8,197 bases of DNA from JBEGTT01 sp041179245 (GCA_041179245.1 JBEGTT010000089.1:1-8197), one strand, 5' to 3'. Positions 1 through 6,972 are shown, numbered from the stretch's first letter. Numbers and translations: made by a program. Notes: generated from the letters alone by a model not told the origin.

Positions 1-320
1 TATATCTTGATGGTGGCTTTGATAAATCTACCGAGTTCGTTAGCCTGCAGTATGCCGATTTGCTGGCAAATCTAGACCCAGCGAAAACATTGAAAGATCC
101 TAAAACGCGTTTGCAGGAATGGTTGCAGGCTCGTCGTTATGCTTTGCCAAAATATACGGTTCAGGAAACAACCGGCGCAGCCCATGCCCAGCAGTTTTCC
201 ATCTTATGTGAACTGACCCGGCCCAAACTACAATCGATAGGTCTTGGCGCTAGTCGTCGGCAAGCAGAACAGATTGCTGCCAGCCTGTTGCTGGATAAGC
301 TTGAAGCCTATCCGGCCTGA
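1..320 (+). CDS. rnc: Ribonuclease III, C-terminal part (5' end outside window)
   Basis: This is the last 105 codons of RNase III, the double-strand-specific endoribonuclease that processes rRNA precursors and some mRNAs. The reading frame is open from base 3 and ends at TGA 318-320. It begins with YLDGGF, which lies just downstream of the last catalytic acidic residue of the nuclease domain, so most of that domain is outside the window. The rest is the linker and a dsRNA-binding domain: the DPKTRLQEWLQ motif, then KYTVQETTGAAHAQQF and the closing SRRQAEQIAASLLLDKLE helix, which carries the basic RNA-contacting residues. An internal TTG at 60 is not the start, because the frame and the homology extend upstream of it. 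It sits 14 nt before era, the usual rnc-era pairing in Proteobacteria. Identification is by recognised motifs and gene context. Confidence 0.95.
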   Translation, partial: YLDGGFDKSTEFVSLQYADLLANLDPAKTLKDPKTRLQEWLQARRYALPKYTVQETTGAAHAQQFSILCELTRPKLQSIGLGASRRQAEQIAASLLLDKLEAYPA

Positions 321-327
321 AAGGAAA
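321..327 (+). promoter_or_regulatory. Ribosome binding site of era
   Basis: AAGGAAA lies directly after the rnc stop and 7 nt before the ATG at 335. It supports the upstream era start and therefore the long N-terminal extension of that protein. Confidence 0.6.
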
Positions 328-334
328 AATCTAC

Positions 335-1318
335 ATGCCTACCAATTCCCCCCCTCAGAGTGTCTCCAATGAGGCCACTAGTGGCATCGATCTGGATCAG
401 TTCTTTGCTGAAAATCCTAGTCCGGGTGCTTCATCAGAAACCGTACATTCCGGTCTTGTAGCGATTGTTGGCCGGCCAAATGTTGGGAAGTCCACCTTAC
501 TTAACCGGATCATTGGTGAAAAGGTCAGTATCGTTTCGCGTAAAGCACAAACGACACGGCATCGGGTGACCGGTATTCTGACGCGCCCTGATGCTCAGTT
601 TGTGTTTGTGGATACGCCTGGGTTTCAAACCAAGTTTTCCAATGCGCTGAATCGTACGATGAACCGTGGTGTGACTCAAGCACTGGCCGAAGTCGATGTG
701 GTGTTGTTTGTCATTGAAGCAGGGCGCTTTGATGCTAAGGATAAGGCGGTACTTAGGTTGCTGCCCGAGGATAAACCAGTGATTCTGGTGATCAATAAAC
801 TCGATCAGATTAAGGAACGAGCTTCATTGATGCCGTTTCTGGCACAGATGGGGGCTGAACGTAATTTTGCGGCCATCGTTCCGGTGAGTGCCGCCAAAGG
901 TAAACAAATTGATGATCTGCTGGGCGAGGTTAAAAAATATCTGCCCAATGAAGGGCTGATGTTCCCAGAAGACGAAGTGACCGATAAAAGTGAGCGTTTT
1001 CTGGCGTCTGAATACATTCGTGAAAAGCTATTTCGTTTGTTGGGTGACGAGCTACCCTATGCAACGGCGGTTGAAATTGAAAAATTCGAGATTGAAGGCA
1101 ATCTTCGTCGAATTTTTGCTGCCGTGGTGGTGGATCGCGAGGGGCATAAAGCCATCGTGATCGGTAAAAATGGCGAATCGCTCAAGCGGATAGCTTCAGA
1201 AGCTCGTTCCGACATGGAGCGTATGTTTGGTGGAACGGTTTATCTGGAGATATGGGTTAAGGTTAAATCTGGCTGGGCTGACGATGAACGTCTGCTTAAA
1301 AGCCTAGGTTACGAATAA
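335..1318 (+). CDS. era: GTPase Era, with N-terminal extension
   Basis: Era is an essential GTPase that binds the 3' end of 16S rRNA and assists 30S subunit maturation. All G motifs are visible: G1 GRPNVGKS (residues 46-53), the switch region with QTTRHR (72-77), G3 DTPG (93-96), G4 NKLD (154-157) and G5 SAAKG (185-189). The C-terminal KH domain carries the GKNG loop at 277-280 and ends in the typical KSGWADDERLLKSLGYE. The protein has 327 residues against about 300 for E. coli Era. The excess is N-terminal: 45 residues precede G1, against 14 in E. coli, and they are Ser/Pro/Glu-rich and probably disordered. The ATG at 335 has a good Shine-Dalgarno sequence, and I see no in-frame ATG, GTG or TTG between it and the G domain, so the extension is probably real. 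It follows rnc and precedes recO by 22 nt. Confidence 0.97.
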   Translation: MPTNSPPQSVSNEATSGIDLDQFFAENPSPGASSETVHSGLVAIVGRPNVGKSTLLNRIIGEKVSIVSRKAQTTRHRVTGILTRPDAQFVFVDTPGFQTKFSNALNRTMNRGVTQALAEVDVVLFVIEAGRFDAKDKAVLRLLPEDKPVILVINKLDQIKERASLMPFLAQMGAERNFAAIVPVSAAKGKQIDDLLGEVKKYLPNEGLMFPEDEVTDKSERFLASEYIREKLFRLLGDELPYATAVEIEKFEIEGNLRRIFAAVVVDREGHKAIVIGKNGESLKRIASEARSDMERMFGGTVYLEIWVKVKSGWADDERLLKSLGYE

Positions 1319-1340
1319 ATCATAGGCACTCCAAGACGCT

Positions 1341-2090
1341 ATGCCACGCGGGAAGGTTGATGCCCAGCCAGCCTGTGTGCTGCATAGTTATCCCTTCAGG
1401 GAAACTAGCCTGATTGTCGAAGTTTTTTCGCGGGACTATGGTCGTGTGTCGCTGATGGCGAGGGGCGCACGTCGTCCCCGTGCTGCAATTCGTGGGCTGA
1501 TGATGGCTTTTCAGCCCCTTGAGCTGGGGTGGGCTGGCAAAGGCGAAGTCCTCACGTTGATGAAAGCAGAATGGCAAGGCGGCATTCCCTTATTGTCGGG
1601 GCATGCACTCCTTTGTGGTTACTACTTAAATGAACTGCTAATCAATCTATTGCCGCGTGAAGATGCTCACGCAGTCCTGTTTGCGCACTACAGTGAAATG
1701 CTGTGCCGATTGGGGGTCGCTAAAGGCAAGGTTGCGGAGGCCGATTTACGTTGGTTTGAGAAGTGTTTATTGCAGGAATTGGGATACGGCCTGACCTTGA
1801 CACACGATAACCGGGGTCATGAGGTGGTGCCAGAGCAAACGTATATCTACGAAATTGAGCGGGGTGCTGTGCCGATGGTGCAGGCCCAAGCCATGTCATC
1901 GCCGGCGTCATTTGTTTCGTTGGTGCCCTCCATCGTGGTCCAAGGACAAACCCTGCTGGATCTGTATTCGGATAATTTTTCAGATCCACGGAGCCAAGCA
2001 GAAGCTAAGTTACTCATGCGTGGATTGATTGCCCATTACCTGGGTGGAAAGCAGCTTCAGTCAAGAAATATATTCAAAGAAATCAGTTAG
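1341..2090 (+). CDS. recO: DNA repair protein RecO
   Basis: RecO works with RecF and RecR to load RecA onto SSB-coated single-stranded DNA in gap repair, and it also anneals strands. The 249-residue length is normal. The N-terminal OB-fold region is recognisable from AQPACVLHSYPFRETSL, the EVFSRDYGR strand and the basic MARGARRPRAAIRG segment. The helical C-terminal domain contains LLQELGYGL (residues about 147-155) and ends with the family-like HYLGGKQLQSRNIF. I see no cysteine cluster for the zinc finger present in some RecO proteins, as is common in proteobacterial members. The ATG at 1341 fits the usual N-terminus (a short lead before VDAQPA), but the Shine-Dalgarno sequence is weak, so expression may rely on coupling to era 22 nt upstream. 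pdxJ follows after 25 nt. Confidence 0.93.
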   Translation: MPRGKVDAQPACVLHSYPFRETSLIVEVFSRDYGRVSLMARGARRPRAAIRGLMMAFQPLELGWAGKGEVLTLMKAEWQGGIPLLSGHALLCGYYLNELLINLLPREDAHAVLFAHYSEMLCRLGVAKGKVAEADLRWFEKCLLQELGYGLTLTHDNRGHEVVPEQTYIYEIERGAVPMVQAQAMSSPASFVSLVPSIVVQGQTLLDLYSDNFSDPRSQAEAKLLMRGLIAHYLGGKQLQSRNIFKEIS

Positions 2091-2115
2091 ATATTTAGTA
2101 AAGTTAAGGTGATTT

Positions 2116-2865
2116 ATGGCTATTGAACTGGGCGTAAATATTGACCATGTGGCAACCCTCCGACAAGCTCGGCAGACATGGGAGCCGGATCCAGTGTGGG
2201 CGGCGGTTGAGGCGCATTTGGGTGGGGCGAATGGCATTACGGTGCATCTTCGGGAGGATCGGCGGCATATCAACGATAGCGATGTGCGCCGATTACGCGA
2301 AACCACGCACATCAAACTCAATCTCGAAATGGCGGCTACGGAAGAAATGATCGGGATTGCCCGCCAAATCAAACCAGAGATGGCGATGTTAGTGCCAGAA
2401 GGGCGCCATGAAGTGACCACCGAGGGGGGGCTGGATGTTTTGGCGCAGGAAGCGCGGCTAAAAGATCTGGTGAGCCGTTTGGCCGATGTCGGGATTGTGA
2501 CCAGCGTTTTTATTGATGCTGATCTAGGTCAGGTGGAAGCAGCAGCTCGGATCGGGGCTAAAGTCTGCGAAATCCATACCGGGCCCTATGCCCATGCTTT
2601 TCATGCCAAAGGTCGAGATAGCGAAGCGCCACTGGTGTTGGCCGAAGTCGCCAAGGTAGCCGCTGCCGGCGCTGCTATTCAAAATTTGGGGATGCGTTTT
2701 AACGCGGGGCATGCCTTGAATTATTACAACGTACAAGCGATTGCGAATTTGCCGGGGATTCGAGAATTGCACATTGGTCACAGCATTGTCAGTCGTTCTG
2801 TTTTTATTGGATTGAGAGCGGCTGTTGCAGAAATGAAGGCCTTGATGGCGGCAGCAGTTCGTTAA
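2116..2865 (+). CDS. pdxJ: Pyridoxine 5'-phosphate synthase PdxJ
   Basis: PdxJ condenses 1-deoxy-D-xylulose 5-phosphate with 1-amino-acetone 3-phosphate to form pyridoxine 5'-phosphate, the last ring-forming step of the DXP-dependent vitamin B6 pathway. It is a cytoplasmic TIM-barrel enzyme. Conserved blocks seen are GVNIDHVATLRQAR (residues 6-19), ITVHLREDRRHI (41-52, with His44), NLEMA (69-73, with Glu71), EVTTEGGLD, FIDAD, EIHTGPYA, NAGHALNYYNV (196-206, with His199) and the phosphate-binding HIGHSIVSR. These match the catalytic residues known from the E. coli enzyme (His45, Glu72 and a late His). The 249-residue length is normal and no key residue is missing. The start is supported by AAGGTGA at 2106-2112. 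pdxJ next to acpS is a widely conserved pair; here they are 9 nt apart. Confidence 0.97.
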   Translation: MAIELGVNIDHVATLRQARQTWEPDPVWAAVEAHLGGANGITVHLREDRRHINDSDVRRLRETTHIKLNLEMAATEEMIGIARQIKPEMAMLVPEGRHEVTTEGGLDVLAQEARLKDLVSRLADVGIVTSVFIDADLGQVEAAARIGAKVCEIHTGPYAHAFHAKGRDSEAPLVLAEVAKVAAAGAAIQNLGMRFNAGHALNYYNVQAIANLPGIRELHIGHSIVSRSVFIGLRAAVAEMKALMAAAVR

Positions 2866-2874
2866 AGGCTTGGA

Positions 2875-3252
2875 ATGATCTACGGCATTGGTACGGATAT
2901 CGTTAAAGTCGATCGCTTGGAGAGGCTTTATCAGCGGCGCGGTCGACGCGGCGCGGTGCGGCTTTTGGCTATGGCAGAATTGGGTCAATTTGATATTGCT
3001 CGTGATAAAAGCCGTTTTTTGGCGAAGCGTTTTGCGGCTAAAGAAGCCTTGGCTAAGGCGCTCGGTACCGGCATGCGCGGCCCCGTCAGCTTTATCAATA
3101 TTGAAATCACCCATGATCCCCTTGGTAAGCCTATTTTCGCCTTTCACGGCGATCTTGCGGGCCATATTCAGATATTGGGCCTAGTGGCCCATCTTTCCAT
3201 TAGTGATGAAGCTGACTACGCCATTGCGTATGTGATTTTGGAGAAGTTATGA
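2875..3252 (+). CDS. acpS: Holo-[acyl-carrier-protein] synthase AcpS
   Basis: AcpS transfers the 4'-phosphopantetheine group of coenzyme A to a serine of apo-ACP, activating it for fatty acid synthesis. The 125-residue length is typical of the small trimeric AcpS class. The GIGTDIVKVDR motif (residues 4-14) contains the Mg-binding Asp8, and RFAAKEALAKALGTG (52-66) contains Glu57 and the CoA-contacting lysines. The C-terminal HLSISDE (106-112) is the usual closing strand motif. The ATG at 2875 is preceded by AAAGG (2864-2868), which overlaps the pdxJ stop. The stop codon overlaps the nagZ start in an ATGA (3249-3252), suggesting translational coupling. The segment RRGRRG at 21-26 is unusually arginine-rich but lies in a variable loop. 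Confidence 0.96.
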   Translation: MIYGIGTDIVKVDRLERLYQRRGRRGAVRLLAMAELGQFDIARDKSRFLAKRFAAKEALAKALGTGMRGPVSFINIEITHDPLGKPIFAFHGDLAGHIQILGLVAHLSISDEADYAIAYVILEKL

Positions 3253-4214
3253 AAAATCTTCCGCTTGGTCCTTTGATGATCGATATTCAGGGAACGGTCC
3301 TGACTGACCTTGATCGTGAGCGGCTGTGTGACCCACGCGTGGGCGGCATCATTCTTTTTTCCCGTAACTTCCAAAACACCGATCAACTGACTGCATTGAC
3401 CGCAGAGATTCATGCTTTGCGCACTCCTCGTTTATTGATTGCAGTCGATCACGAAGGGGGGAGGGTGCAGCGTTTTCGGGAAGGTTTTACCCGGTTGCCG
3501 GCAATGCGTGCTTTGGGCGAGCAATACGATCAAAATCCTTCGGCTGCCTTGGTAGAAGCTCATTCGGTGGGTTTGACACTGGCGTCTGAATTGCAGGCGT
3601 GTGGTGTGGATTTTTCTTTCACGCCGGTGCTAGATCTCGACTATGGCCCTTCGCGAGTGATTGGTGACCGGGCATTTCATCGGGATCCATCGGTGGTGGT
3701 TGCGCTTGCCAAAGCCCTTGGAGAGGGCTTGCGAGCAGGCGGAATGGGAACCTGTGGCAAACATTTTCCCGGCCATGGTTATGTGATTCCAGATTCACAT
3801 ATTGAGCTTCCAGTGGATGATCGAACGCTTGCTGAAATGGCCGAAGATATTCAGCCCTACCGAGAATTAGCGGATGCTCATGCGCTTGATAGCGTGATGG
3901 CTGCTCATGTTATTTACGATAGAATTGATTCAAATACTGCTGTATTTTCAAAGTATTGGATTTGTTATCTGAGAAATGACATTAATTTTAATGGCGTGGT
4001 ATTCACCGATGATTTATCCATGGCGGGGGCAGGGATTGTCGGTGGAATGGTAAAACGGGTTGAAGCAGCTTATGAAGCGGGCTGTGACATGTTGCTGGTG
4101 TGCAATGCCCCGAATGATGTGGCGGAGGTGTTGGCGAATTGGCACCCTCCATTCGATCCTAAACGTTCTAAACGGATTGAGAAACTTCTCGATTTGGGTA
4201 AGAGCACCGCGTGA
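3249..4214 (+). CDS. nagZ: Beta-N-acetylhexosaminidase NagZ
   Basis: NagZ is a cytoplasmic GH3 enzyme that removes GlcNAc from anhydro-muropeptides during peptidoglycan recycling. In many Gram-negatives its products influence AmpC beta-lactamase induction. Visible motifs are GGIILFSRNF (residues 32-41), the sugar-binding AVDHEGGRVQRF (65-76), GDRAF (139-143), KHFPGHG (171-177) with DSH (182-184), whose histidine acts in acid/base catalysis, and VFTDDLSMAG (251-260), where Asp254 is the likely nucleophile. The 321 residues are slightly fewer than the 341 of E. coli, mainly at the C-terminus. The start overlaps the acpS stop by 4 nt and has GGAGAAG (3240-3246) close upstream. A strikingly AT-rich stretch with AGA codons occurs around residues 221-248, but the protein still aligns there and the catalytic Asp motif follows intact. 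Confidence 0.95.
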   Translation: MKNLPLGPLMIDIQGTVLTDLDRERLCDPRVGGIILFSRNFQNTDQLTALTAEIHALRTPRLLIAVDHEGGRVQRFREGFTRLPAMRALGEQYDQNPSAALVEAHSVGLTLASELQACGVDFSFTPVLDLDYGPSRVIGDRAFHRDPSVVVALAKALGEGLRAGGMGTCGKHFPGHGYVIPDSHIELPVDDRTLAEMAEDIQPYRELADAHALDSVMAAHVIYDRIDSNTAVFSKYWICYLRNDINFNGVVFTDDLSMAGAGIVGGMVKRVEAAYEAGCDMLLVCNAPNDVAEVLANWHPPFDPKRSKRIEKLLDLGKSTA

Positions 4215-5002
4215 GCCACACTGCCGGTAGTTTACAGAACTCGTTGTCTATCGTCGCTACCCACCCTGACTTTTGGGTGCTGAATAAGCCGGCAGGAATG
4301 AGTTTTCACCAAGACGGTGACGCGCCAGGATTATTGTCCATTACGCGAGAAGTGACGGGTGAAGACTCGTTGTTTCCTGTGCATCGGCTTGATCGCCTGA
4401 CATCGGGTTTGATCTTGCTTGCCCGTTCTGCTCAGGCGGCCAGTAAGTTGGGCCATTTGTTAGCGACGGGTGGGATAGAAAAATACTACCTTGCCTTGTC
4501 CAATCGTCAGCCCTCTAAAAAACAAGGGCTTATTCAAGGCAGTATGCTCAAGGGGCGAAATGGTTCGTGGCGTCTCGGGCCGATCAATACTGAAGCCCCG
4601 GTCGCAACGACCCAGTTTTTCAGTTACGGATTGGGAAAAATACTTGCTCAACCCGGTGCTGAGGCGCAAACCATTCGTCTCTTCGTGGTTAGGCCTAGAA
4701 CCGGGAAAACGCACCAGATTCGGGTCGCCCTGAAAAGTTTGGGGAGTCCCATCCTAGGTGACGAGCGTTATGGGGGCGGAGTAGTGGATAGAGCTTATCT
4801 CCATGCGTATGCCTTGCGTTTTTGTTGGCACGGTGAGATGGTCAGTTTCATTCAACCTCCCAATTTTGCCTTAGCGGGCGACCATTTTATTTCTACCATA
4901 ACTCAGCAACTGCTTGAAAAACTGGGCATGCCTTGGAAGTTAGCTTGGCCTACCTACAAAACTTTACACAGCACATACAACGTCGAACCTTCTTCGATGT
5001 AG
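4211..5002 (+). CDS. RluA-family pseudouridine synthase
   Basis: This is a pseudouridine synthase of the RluA family, which isomerises specific uridines in rRNA or tRNA. The catalytic motif is HRLDRLTSGL (residues 58-67, catalytic Asp61), followed by KYYLAL (91-96), GKTHQIRVALKSLGSPILGD (165-184) and YLHAYALRF. There is no N-terminal S4 domain, unlike RluC and RluD. The central segment (KKQGLIQGSMLKGRNGSW) and overall length resemble the TIGR01621-type subgroup known from Neisseria and some gammaproteobacteria, whose target base is uncertain, so I give no rlu symbol. The start is GTG at 4211, overlapping the nagZ stop (GTGA), with a weak AAGAG at 4200-4204. No in-frame ATG lies before residue 30, inside the domain. 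The last 15 codons overlap the convergent prepilin gene. These residues lie beyond the recognisable domain end and probably arose by loss of an earlier stop. Confidence 0.88.
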   Translation: MSHTAGSLQNSLSIVATHPDFWVLNKPAGMSFHQDGDAPGLLSITREVTGEDSLFPVHRLDRLTSGLILLARSAQAASKLGHLLATGGIEKYYLALSNRQPSKKQGLIQGSMLKGRNGSWRLGPINTEAPVATTQFFSYGLGKILAQPGAEAQTIRLFVVRPRTGKTHQIRVALKSLGSPILGDERYGGGVVDRAYLHAYALRFCWHGEMVSFIQPPNFALAGDHFISTITQQLLEKLGMPWKLAWPTYKTLHSTYNVEPSSM

Positions 5003-5598
5003 CTGGTGCTTGTCGGCACGCTGGCAGCCACGTCGCCACTAGAAGCTTGGGTGCTTGCACGAATATCGCCTTGATTAGCCAATCCGTCGTCAAATTGGCG
5101 GTCTATGCTGCCGGCGATACTACCGGGCAAGTGGCTGGCGCAAAGGATATGACGGGTCATCCCATAACCGCCGTATTGCACGCCAAAAATTCCGTTTCCC
5201 GGATGTTCAGGGTTACCTGAACCACTGCCAGCGAGTAATCCTGCGCTGCGTAGATGTTGCCAGATCAGGCTGCTTTCCGATGCGCCTGAGCATGCGCTGC
5301 CGCCTGTTCCCCCATGGTATGCACCACACACAATTCGATCTCCATTGCCATTGCTGGCACTGCTGGGCCAACGACTTTGGGCGACGGCATCATCACCAGG
5401 CAGTGAACGGTAGCGTTCTTGGTAGGTTTGAAAAGCAACCGATAACCCTTCCAAGGATGAGCCAATGTTTCGCATTCGGGCTTGGTTAATCAGTTCAGTG
5501 CCTTTAAGTACTCCTGCGAGGAGTAGGCCAATGATGACCAGAACCATAGAGAGTTCGATCAAGGTAAAGCCTTGTTGGTAATTTTTCTGACGTGGCAT
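4954..5598 (-). CDS. Type IV prepilin-like protein (class III signal peptide)
   Basis: The 214-residue protein has a short basic leader ending in Gly10, then FTLIELSMVLVIIGLLLAG, the canonical prepilin peptidase site. Glu15 corresponds to Glu5 of the mature pilin, and Phe11 would be N-methylated. After the N-terminal helix come LPGDDA (66-71), NGNGD (83-87), ESSLIWQHLRSAGLL and FDDGLANQGDIRA, and the protein ends in LYVLCKVL. I recognise this layout from a common group of proteobacterial single-gene prepilins. Cysteines at 91, 103, 153 and 211 could form two disulfides. I chose ATG 5598 rather than GTG 5601 because AGGAG lies 7 nt upstream of the ATG and only 4 nt from the GTG. No pilus assembly, prepilin peptidase or secretion genes are in the window. 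It lies 54 nt after corB and may be co-transcribed or have its own promoter. Whether it is a minor pilin or a pseudopilin cannot be told. Confidence 0.88.
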   Translation of the reverse strand: MPRQKNYQQGFTLIELSMVLVIIGLLLAGVLKGTELINQARMRNIGSSLEGLSVAFQTYQERYRSLPGDDAVAQSRWPSSASNGNGDRIVCGAYHGGTGGSACSGASESSLIWQHLRSAGLLAGSGSGNPEHPGNGIFGVQYGGYGMTRHILCASHLPGSIAGSIDRQFDDGLANQGDIRASTQASSGDVAASVPTSTSYIEEGSTLYVLCKVL

Positions 5599-5605
5599 CA
5601 CAACA

Positions 5606-5610
5606 CTCCT
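5606..5610 (-). promoter_or_regulatory. Ribosome binding site of the prepilin gene
   Basis: AGGAG on the minus strand lies 7 nt before the ATG at 5598 and 4 nt before the alternative GTG at 5601. The spacing favours the ATG and decides the start. Confidence 0.6.
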
Positions 5611-5652
5611 CAGTTCTGGAGTTAATATTATGCAATATAGATTATTTTTCGG
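5611..5652 (-). promoter_or_regulatory. AT-rich candidate promoter/operator upstream of the prepilin gene
   Basis: The space between the corB stop and the prepilin Shine-Dalgarno is much more AT-rich than its surroundings. It contains CATAAT (5632-5627 on the minus strand), a plausible -10 hexamer, inside a short inverted repeat ATATT-4 nt-AATAT (5625-5638). I find no convincing -35 hexamer at 17 nt and no sigma-54 GG/GC pair at the correct spacing. It could be a weak or activator-dependent promoter, or simply an AT-rich spacer. Confidence 0.25.
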
Positions 5653-6927
5653 CTAGTGTATTTGGGGGGGCACTGGGCGATACAGGCGAGCCGTTTTGAT
5701 GCTGCGGTCTTGCGTTTGGACGATTTCGATGGCGACCTGACCTACTTTCAAGCTGACCCCGTTTTCTGGGATGTCTTGAAAATGCTCAATAATTAGTCCA
5801 TTGAGTGTTTTTGGGCCATCCAGTGAAAAACTCAGACCCAGGTGACGGTTGATTTCGCGCAGAGAACGCGACCCTTCCAGCAAAATCGTCCCATCCTCAT
5901 CCCAAGCAAGCCGGCGAGTTTGACCAGGTAACGAGGTCGTGAATTCACCCACAATTTCCTCAATGATGTCTTCGAGGGTAATTAGCCCCAAAATCTCACC
6001 ATATTCATCCACAACTAGTCCGACGCGCTGCCGGTTTTCTTGAAAAAAAGTCAGTTGAGCGAAAACCGGGGTTCCGGCGGGAATGTAGTAAGGCGGCTGA
6101 ATGTGGTCGCGAAGGATAGCCTCATCGACGGTGTCGTTTTCAAAGGCGCCAACTAAGCGACGAATGGGCAAAATGCCTTCGAGGTTATCCAGCGATTCTT
6201 TACACACGGGGAGCCGGCTATGGTGACTGGTGGCAATTTGCTTACAGACCTCATCCCAAGGCTGCTCAAGGTCAAGAAATTCGATACGCCCTCTTGGGGT
6301 CATCAGATCCTCAACCGCTACTTCGGAAAGCTCAAAGAGATTTAACAGGATGGTCGCGTGCTTGGGTGGAATCAATTCCCGGCTTTCCATCACCAGCGTA
6401 TGTAATTCTTCGGGGGTTAGCTTGCTTTGCATCTGGCTTTGTTTTGGGCGCAAGCGGAGTAGGGATAGCAAGCCATTGGCGAATAGGTTGATGAACCAGA
6501 TAACCGGCGAAATGATGCGTTGAAACGGAACGAGTACATAGGGAAAAATCAGCACCAGTCGGTCAGCGTGAGCCGCACCAATAATCTTCGGGCTGATTTC
6601 AGCAAATACCAGAATGGCGAATGTGGCCAGTAACGTGGCAATCCCCAAGGCTAGGCTGTCATCGCCAAATAGATCAATGGTCACAATACTGACTAGCGTT
6701 GCTGCAGCCGTGTTGATCAGATTGTTACCAATTAGGATGGTACCTAGTAGGCGGTCAGTACGATCCAGCAATACCACGGCAAGCTTGGCCCCACGATGGC
6801 CTTCTTTGGCTAGATGGCGCAATCGATAACGATTACTGGCCATCATGGCCGTTTCACTCATTGAAAAGAAGGCTGAAAGCGCTAGTAAGGCAAACAAAAT
6901 CAGCAGGGAAAGTTTCAGTTCATCCAC
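5653..6927 (-). CDS. corB: CorB/YfjD-type membrane protein (DUF21-CBS-CorC_HlyC)
   Basis: This is a 424-residue inner-membrane protein of the CNNM/CorB (HlyC/CorC) family, linked in other organisms to magnesium transport or homeostasis. The DUF21 membrane domain covers about residues 1-190, with SAFFSMSETAMM (18-29), LGTILIGNNLIN (61-72) and FAEISPK (108-114), the last being the counterpart of the conserved acidic-Pro motif of CNNM transporters. Two CBS repeats follow, the first starting near VEDLMTPR (205-212) and the second ending in VDEYGEILGLITLEDIIEEIVGE (306-328). A CorC_HlyC domain occupies about 340-415. The start is GTG at 6927, giving the N-terminus expected for the family, but no Shine-Dalgarno precedes it. 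Instead CCTCCTT lies directly upstream. It lies 45 nt downstream of ypjD in the same frame, so coupling is possible. The E. coli homologue yfjD is likewise next to ypjD and ffh. Confidence 0.93.
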   Translation of the reverse strand: MDELKLSLLILFALLALSAFFSMSETAMMASNRYRLRHLAKEGHRGAKLAVVLLDRTDRLLGTILIGNNLINTAAATLVSIVTIDLFGDDSLALGIATLLATFAILVFAEISPKIIGAAHADRLVLIFPYVLVPFQRIISPVIWFINLFANGLLSLLRLRPKQSQMQSKLTPEELHTLVMESRELIPPKHATILLNLFELSEVAVEDLMTPRGRIEFLDLEQPWDEVCKQIATSHHSRLPVCKESLDNLEGILPIRRLVGAFENDTVDEAILRDHIQPPYYIPAGTPVFAQLTFFQENRQRVGLVVDEYGEILGLITLEDIIEEIVGEFTTSLPGQTRRLAWDEDGTILLEGSRSLREINRHLGLSFSLDGPKTLNGLIIEHFQDIPENGVSLKVGQVAIEIVQTQDRSIKTARLYRPVPPQIH

Positions 6928-6972
6928 AAGGAGGCCGGGGAGGTAGTTGTAGGTTGAATAGCCAATGAACGG

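Noticed and set aside
4509..4530. Hairpin AGCCCT-10 nt-AGGGCT
   Set aside because: It lies deep inside the pseudouridine synthase coding region, has only a 6-bp stem and no following T-run on the plus strand, so it is not a credible terminator.
4917..4932. Possible minus-strand terminator: GGCATGCC near TTTTT after the prepilin stop
   Set aside because: The palindrome has no loop and the next pairs do not extend it; the T-run alone is not convincing.
1..5002. Operon-like run of functionally mixed genes as a possible novel system
   Set aside because: rnc-era-recO-pdxJ-acpS-nagZ is a known conserved proteobacterial order, so its mixed content is not evidence of a new pathway.
5599..5601. GTG as the start of the prepilin gene
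   Set aside because: It is only 4 nt from AGGAG, while the adjacent ATG at 5598 has 7-nt spacing and gives an ordinary prepilin leader.
5664..5670. Seven-C tract near the 3' end of corB (minus strand), and a similar G7 in pdxJ at 2424-2430
   Set aside because: Considered as phase-variation tracts. Seven bases is short; the pdxJ tract encodes the conserved EGG motif and the corB tract lies only a few codons from the stop, so both look incidental.
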